64,000 nucleotides of DNA from Membranipora membranacea. Taxonomy: Eukaryota; Bryozoa; Gymnolaemata; Cheilostomatida; Membraniporidae. The notes beneath the pieces are model-generated. The model searched no databases. It worked only from the letters and a program-made list of their open reading frames with translations, and was not told the DNA's origin. The stretch's first letter is position 1, and each line of letters begins with the position of its first letter. Of this stretch, positions 57,233 through 64,000 are shown piece after piece. The position numbers and the translations under genes are program-made. The stretch is from positions 17,732,001 through 17,796,000 of the forward strand of contig OU612072.1 in NCBI GenBank assembly GCA_914767715.1, given 5' to 3'.

Positions 57233-59434
57233 TCATGCTTGAGCATGTCTCATGAAGTAGTCCTAAAAATATTAAAAAACAGTCATAATAAACAGTCATA
57301 ATATCGCCAGTATATAACTTGTTTGAATGCCGAGTCTTAGGTTACGCCTGCTGATTTAGACCGAGCTTACCCATTGGAGATGTTGGAGTTGTTCTGCTAA
57401 TAAAGGGTTCAAGTGAGATGGGTTGACGGATTATGTGAAAGAGCATAGTTTATTTATGAGTTGGTTCGCGAGGCAGGGTGCTTACAACTTTGGTGAAGGG
57501 TGTGGATTATTTAGGGATGCTTTTGGGGGAGAAGAACTCAGAACTACAACTACTCAGGTAACAAGAACCCTAAGTCCTTACTATCCCTGGACGTTATATC
57601 ATGACACGACCTTACACTGAGATATATTATATTCAGATCGAGCTCTCCAGTAATGAAGGAGTTTCTCCCCATCTTACAATGTTAATATTACAAACTCAGC
57701 CTAGTCCAATCAGTGGCGTTATGTGACAATAACATTATTGTTACTTAGTCTCACATTATGGATATTAAAGTCTAGCCTATGATTATTGGATATATACCTT
57801 GAGTGGATTGAGGGCGTTGACAGTAGCCAGCCCCAGACTGCGAGCTAACACAAGAGGTGTGCTCTGTGTAGAATATAGTCTATATAAGCCATCGATACCT
57901 GCTGTCGCTGTGACGTTATGTCGCTGCCTCTCTGTCTCGTATGATATGAGATGATCAATCCAACCTGATAATTACAAAAATGATATTGACTTTCTATCGA
58001 CGCTCATCTTTGACAATGTCCACCCTTGTCATCAAGATTTTTATTCACCCCTGCCAGTTGACCAAATAGCACAAGGACATAAGTCTATCACAAGGGTTGA
58101 CTGTGCCAAGACAATCAGTGAATAAGTGAATAAAAGATATTCATTTGCAATCAGAACACATTTATTTACAACCACTGAGAGGAGAGCGCCGCGTTAATCT
58201 CACACAAATACTGATATTCATTTTCAGGATGAATATTAGGCAAGTACAGGACAACACATAGTAACTCATACTGTACATTATTAACTACTGGTGTATAATA
58301 GGCTCAACATGAGTGATGATTGGCTATATACCATATCATATGGTGTGGTGTTTGTGTCCTAGCTTTGATTTATAAAGAATATTTGGATAAATACTATTTC
58401 CAAAATACATAAAACTAAATATTCTATCATATTGTTGTATAGCAGCTTTCATACATTACCTATGTCTATGCCAAGTTCCACTGCCTTAGTTATCTTCCTA
58501 ATGAGACATTCTACATCTCCGAAGCCTAAGTTCACACCTTGTCCAGCTAACGGGTGGATACGATGACATGCGTCCCCAACCTTAAGTAAGATATGTCATA
58601 AAATTAACATAAACATAACATGGAATAGATGTAATAATGTGTATAGACGTGAGAATGCTTCTACGTATGGGGATGAATCAAAACTAAGCTTACTGTGTGC
58701 TATTTATCTGTGGAGAGAGAACAGCTTTAGTATGGTCACTGATCACGTGATATACTGTAGCATGCAAATCTCTGATCGATGGAGAGTGAATTAACTATGT
58801 AGCTGGAGTACCATTAGAAGGAATAAGGTGTGACAACTAGTTAGGGACGGGCAAATATTATGTACTCATACTTAATTGACAAAGATACACATGCTAATAA
58901 TGTAGTCTTGTTGTCAATGTTAGCATGGTAAAGGTAAGAAGATTGTAGTTATTTCTTTCTAACAGTAACATATCATAAACCTAATCAACGTACCAATATC
59001 TATCAATGCTGCGTATCAGTTTCATTATTATATTATCACCTATTATTACCACAATTTGGAGGTATGCACTTATTGACAGTGACCTCAGAGAGCGCATAAC
59101 TCCAAATTAGGTTGTCTGGAAAAGTTGTAACGGTAAAAATCAGCTCCAAGTTGATCATGTTATTTAAAAAAAATTCGATTCCAACGCAAAGCGTTCCAAT
59201 CTACAAATCTTATGATGCAGCCTTGTCCAGAGGAAACAAAACACACAAACTGAGATAAAACTGAGATAAAACTGACACATACCAGAGCTAGCCTAGGAGC
59301 GACGTACTGGTCCGAGTGCATCATTCCAAAAGGGAACATAGCCCTGCTGTCTGTATCTATATCTATGATCGTTGGGGGAAGTCTGCTCTGTGATGTCATC
59401 GACTCTTCACTTTCTTGTGTACTAACTAATGACT
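57233..59434 (-). CDS. COQ6: COQ6 ubiquinone-synthesis monooxygenase, C-terminal exons
   Basis: Encodes the C-terminal third of the FAD-dependent monooxygenase that hydroxylates ring C5 of the coenzyme Q precursor at the mitochondrial inner membrane. Exons in coding order: 59434-59283, 58580-58460, 57964-57798, 57262-57233 (stop TGA at 57235-57233); phases agree. Visible motifs: LPPTIIDIDTDSRAMFPFG and YVAPRLAL, then VGDACHRIHPLAGQGVNLG with the GD and H-P-x-A-G-Q-G flavin/ribityl-binding motif, then YETERQRHN, LYSTQSTPLVLARSLGLATV and NALNPLK, the last three very typical of COQ6. The N-terminal FAD Rossmann part (around 300 residues) is not in the window and must lie upstream, beyond the 30-bp satellite. 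It converges on RBM18 with about 1 kb between stops. Confidence 0.93.
59256..59276 (-). repeat. 11-bp tandem repeat near a COQ6 donor
   Basis: On the minus strand, TCAGTTTTATC occurs in direct succession a few bases after the donor GTATGTG of the exon ending at 59283. Two copies and a partial third. Confidence 0.75.
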
Positions 59435-59626
59435 CTGCCAAAACAATATATACTAGTCGATGACTCGTCTAATGAGTCTACAGCGAGTCTACAATCTGGG
59501 GATCTGAGACTACTCAGAAGGCGCTAGAATCTACCAATGAACAAAACTATTTATTGTGCAACTTTGAGAATTTTCAAAGTGTTAGAGATCATGTGTACAA
59601 TATTATAGAGATAATGATCTCTGCTC

Positions 59627-62600
59627 ATGTCAAAAAGTCAGACCATAGACAGTATACTATCTCCTAGTCGCACCATAGACAGAATACTATCTCCTAGTCA
59701 GACCATAGACAGTATACTATCTCCTAGTCAGACCATAGACAGTATACTATCTCTTAGTCGGACCATAGACAGTATACTATCTCCTAGTCAGACCATAGAC
59801 AGTATACTATCTCCTAGTCAGACCATAGACAGTATACTATCTCCTAGTCAGACCATAGACAGTATACTATCTCCTAGTCAGACCATAGACAGTATACTAT
59901 CTCCTAGTCAGACCATAGACAGTATTCTATCTCCTAGTCAGACCATAGACAGTATACTATCTCCTAGTCGGACCATAGACAGTATACTATCTCCTAGTCG
60001 GACCATAGACAGTATACTATCTCCTAGTCAGACCATAGACAGTATTCTATCTCCTAGTCAGACCATAGACAGTATACTATCTCCTAGTCGGACCATAGAC
60101 AGTATACTATCTCCTAGTCAGACCATAGACAGTATACTATCTCCTAGTCGGACCATAGACAGTATACTATCTCCTAGTCGGACCATAGACAGTATACTAT
60201 CTCCTAGTCGGACCATAGACAGTATACTATCTCCTAGTCAAACCATAGACAGTATACTATCTCCTAGTCAAACCATAGACAGTATACTATCTCCTAGTCG
60301 GACCATAGACAGTATACTATCTCCTAGTCGGACCATAGACAGTATACTATCTCCTAGTCGGACCATAGACAGTATTCTATCTCCTAGTCAGACCATAGAC
60401 AGTATACTATCTCCTAGTCAGACCATAGACAGTATACTATCTCCTAGTCAGACCATAGACAGTATACTATCTCCTAGTCAGACCATAGACAGTATACTAT
60501 CTCCTAGTCAGACCATAGACAGTATACTATGTCCTAGTCAGACCATAGACAGTATACTATGTCCTAGTCAGACCATAGACAGTATACTATCTCCTAGTCG
60601 GACCATAGACAGTATACTATGTCCTAGTCAGACCATAGACAGTATACTATCTCTTAGTCGGACCATAGACAGTATACTATCTCCTAGTCAGACCATAGAC
60701 AGTATACTATCTCCTAGTCAGACCATAGACAGTATACTATGTCCTAGTCAGACCATAGACAGTATACTATGTCCTAGTCAGACCATAGACAGTATACTAT
60801 CTCCTAGTCGGACCATAGACAGTATACTATCTCCTAGTCAGACCATAGACAGTATACTATGTCCTAGTCAGACCATAGACAGTATACTATCTCCTAGTCA
60901 GACCATAGACAGTATACTATGTCCTAGTCGGACCATAGACAGTATACTATCTCCTAGTCAGACTATAGACAGTATACTATCTCCTAGTCAGACCATAGAC
61001 AGTATACTATCTCCTAGTCAGACCATAGACAGTATACTATCTCCTAGTCAGACCATAGACAGTATACTATCTCCTAGTCGGACCATAGACAGTATACTAT
61101 CTCCTAGTCAGACCATAGACAGTATACTATCTCCTAGTCGGACCATAGACAGTATACTATCTCCTAGTCAGACCATAGACAGTATACTATCTCCTAGTCA
61201 AACCATAGACAGTATACTATCTCCTAGTCAAACCATAGACAGTATACTATCTCCTAGTCAAACCATAGACAGTATACTATCTCCTAGTCAGACCATAGAC
61301 AGTATACTATCTCCTAGTCAGACCATAGACAGTATTCTATCTCCTAGTCAGACCATAGACAGTATTCTATCTCCTAGTCAGACCATAGACAGTATACTAT
61401 CTCCTAGTCAGACCATAGACAGTATACTATCTCCTAGTCAGACCATAGACAGTATACTATCTCCTAGTCGGACCATAGACAGTATACTATCTCCTAGTCG
61501 GACCATAGACAGTATACTATCTCCTAGTCAGACCATAGACAGTATTCTATCTCCTAGTCAGACCATAGACAGTATACTATCTCCTAGTCAGACCATAGAC
61601 AGTATACTATCTCCTAGTCAGACCATAGACAGTATTCTATCTCCTAGTCGGACCATAGACAGTATACTATCTCCTAGTCGGACCATAGACAGTATACTAT
61701 CTCCTAGTCAGACCATAGACAGTATACTATCTCCTAGTCAGACCATAGACAGTATACTATCTCCTAGTCAGACCATAGACAGTATTCTATCTCCTAGTCG
61801 GACCATAGACAGTATACTATCTCCTAGTCAGACCATAGACAGTATACTATCTCCTAGTCGGACCATAGACAGTATACTATCTCCTAGTCAGACCATAGAC
61901 AGTATACTATCTCCTAGTCAGACCATAGACAGTATTCTATCTCCTAGTCGGACCATAGACAGTATACTATCTCCTAGTCAGACCATAGACAGTATACTAT
62001 CTCCTAGTCAGACCATAGACAGTATTCTATCTCCTAGTCGGACCATAGACAGTATTCTATCTCCTAGTCGGACCATAGACAGTATACTATCTCCTAGTCG
62101 GACCATAGACAGTATACTATCTCCTAGTCGGACCATAGACAGTATACTATCTCCTAGTCAGACCATAGACAGTATACTATCTCCTAGTCAGACCATAGAC
62201 AGTATACTATCTCCTAGTCGGACCATAGACAGTATACTATCTCCTAGTCAGACCATAGACAGTATTCTATCTCCTAGTCAGACCATAGACAGTATTCTAT
62301 CTCCTAGTCAGACCATAGACAGTATACTATCTCCTAGTCGGACCATAGACAGTATACTATCTCCTAGTCGGACCATAGACAGTATACTATCTCCTAGTCA
62401 GACCATAGACAGTATACTATCTCCTAGTCAGACCATAGACAGTATACTATCTCCTAGTCGGACCATAGACAGTATACTATCTCCTAGTCAGACCATAGAC
62501 AGTATACTATCTCCTAGTTGGACCATAGACAGTATACTATCTCCTAGTCAGACCATAGACAGTATACTATCTCCTAGTCGGACCATAGACAGTATACTAT

Positions 62601-64000
62601 CTCCTAGTCAGACCATAGACAGTATACTATCTCCTAGTCAAACCATAGACAGTATACTATCTCCTAGTCAAACCATAGAAAGTATACTATCTCCTAGTCG
62701 GACCATAGACAGTATACTATCTCCTAGTCGGACCATAGACAGTATACTATCTCCTAGTCGGACCATAGACAGTATTCTATCTCCTAGTCAGACCATAGAC
62801 AGTATACTATCTCCTAGTCAGACCATAGACAGTATACTATCTCCTAGTCAGACCATAGACAGTATACTATGTCCTAGTCAGACCATAGACAGTATACTAT
62901 CTCCTAGTCGGACCATAGACAGTATACTATGTCCTAGTCAGACCATAGACAGTATACTATGTCCTAGTCAGACCATAGACAGTATACTATCTCCTAGTCG
63001 GACCATAGACAGTATACTATGTCCTAGTCAGACCATAGACAGTATACTATCTCCTAGTCGGACCATAGACAGTATACTATCTCCTAGTCAGACCATAGAC
63101 AGTATACTATCTCCTAGTCAGACCATAGACAGTATACTATGTCCTAGTCAGACCATAGACAGTATACTATCTCCTAGTCGGACCATAGACAGTATACTAT
63201 CTCCTAGTCAGACCATAGACAGTATACTATGTCCTAGTCAGACCATAGACAGTATACTATCTCCTAGTCAGACCATAGACAGTATACTATGTCCTAGTCA
63301 GACCATAGACAGTATACTATCTCCTAGTCGGACCATAGACAGTATACTATCTCCTAGTCAGACTATAGACAGTATACTATCTCCTAGTCAGACCATAGAC
63401 AGTATACTATCTCCTAGTCAGACCATAGACAGTATACTATCTCCTAGTCAGACCATAGACAGTATACTATCTCCTAGTCAGACCATAGACAGTATACTAT
63501 CTCCTAGTCAGACCATAGACAGTATACTATCTCCTAGTCAGACCATAGACAGTATACTATCTCCTAGTCAGACCATAGACAGTATACTATCTCCTAGTCA
63601 GACTATAGACAGTATACTATCTCCTAGTCAGACCATAGACAGTATACTATCTCCTAGTCAGACCATAGACAGTATACTATCTCCTAGTCAGACCATAGAC
63701 AGTATACTATCTCCTAGTCAGACCATAGACAGTATACTATCTCCTAGTCAGACCATAGACAGTATACTATCTCCTAGTCAGACCATAGACAGTATACTAT
63801 CTCCTAGTCGGACCATAGACAGTATACTATCTCCTAGTCGGACCATAGACAGTATACTATCTCCTAGTCAAACCATAGACAGTATACTATCTCCTAGTCA
63901 AACCATAGACAGTATACTATCTCCTAGTCAGACCATAGACAGTATACTATCTCCTAGTCAGACCATAGACAGTATACTATCTCCTAGTCAGACCATAGAC
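59627..64000 (+). other. Open frame through the satellite, decapeptide repeat
   Basis: From ATG at 59627 (preceded in frame by TGA at 59615) the plus frame reads MSKSQ and then units of TIDSILSPS(Q/R) to the window edge, more than 1,450 codons without a stop. The other two plus frames and the minus frames are stopped in the standard unit. The unit length is a multiple of three, so an open frame in one unit stays open in all; only one single-base change (CAG to TAG) could stop it. The start has a poor context (C at -3). Translation is not supported; I list it because the frame is long and lies antisense to COQ6. Confidence 0.15.
59641..64000. repeat. 30-bp minisatellite, about 145 units, runs off the window
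   Basis: The unit is GACCATAGACAG-TATACTAT followed by CTCCTAGTCR. Units follow one another to the window end with no length change that I can see. Common variants are the last base A/G, CTCC to GTCC, TATAC to TATTC, GACC to AACC and GACCATA to GACTATA. Edge units near 59641-59700 are the most diverged (CACCATAG, AGAATAC). A block at 60241-60990 recurs imperfectly at 62641-63390 in the same variant order (2,400 bp, 80 units apart). Because only COQ6 C-terminal exons lie to its left, the array is probably in a COQ6 intron. Confidence 0.98.

Noticed and set aside
59641-64000. CRISPR-like array
   Set aside because: Units are directly adjacent without unique spacers, and the context is eukaryotic; it is a minisatellite.

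Overview
The window looks like nuclear DNA of an invertebrate animal. Genes are split by introns of about 100-1,000 bp with GT/AG borders, intergenic spaces are long and AT-rich, and there are tRNA-derived SINEs, foldback MITEs, non-LTR retrotransposon remnants and large minisatellites. The protein genes are animal or eukaryotic families (ASPM, RBM18, COQ6). An early-branching animal such as a sponge or cnidarian would fit, but nothing here fixes the phylum.

Layout. (1) 2-20161, plus strand: nearly all of an ASPM (abnormal spindle) gene, entered inside the N-terminal ASH domain. I traced 28 exons with consistent phases; together they give 8,880 nt, an exact 2,960 codons including the stop. 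One exon of 4,650 bp carries most of the IQ motifs, and 20 copies of a 54-residue double-IQ unit sit inside it. (2) 20162-41650: gene-poor, with SINE, LINE, MITE and hairpin debris. (3) 41653-47961, plus strand: a gene I do not recognise as a named family. It has an NHL-type beta-propeller, a threonine-rich mucin-like stalk, and a row of small cysteine-containing modules each carried on one phase 1-1 exon. The eight exons sum to 2,226 nt (742 codons with stop). (4) 47962-54703: intergenic, with a 246-bp MITE and a 688-bp nearly perfect inverted repeat. (5) 54704-56237, plus: a two-exon RBM18-like RNA-binding protein (230 aa). (6) 57233-59434, minus: the last four coding exons of COQ6, convergent with RBM18. 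(7) 59641 to the window end: about 145 copies of a 30-bp minisatellite without a visible length change, inferred to lie in an upstream COQ6 intron.

The genes do not form a pathway: ASPM is a spindle-pole/microtubule protein, COQ6 a mitochondrial ubiquinone-synthesis enzyme, RBM18 an RNA-binding protein, and the NHL gene probably encodes an extracellular or surface protein. The most unusual signals are: tandem repeats that start at or run up to splice sites in four ASPM introns, one of them duplicating the splice donor itself; the recent expansion and higher-order duplication of IQ units inside an ASPM exon; the modular NHL/mucin gene; and the 30-bp satellite, which keeps one frame open from an ATG to the window edge.

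Exon models come from reading frames, splice consensus and remembered family resemblance. No alignment or transcript data were available.
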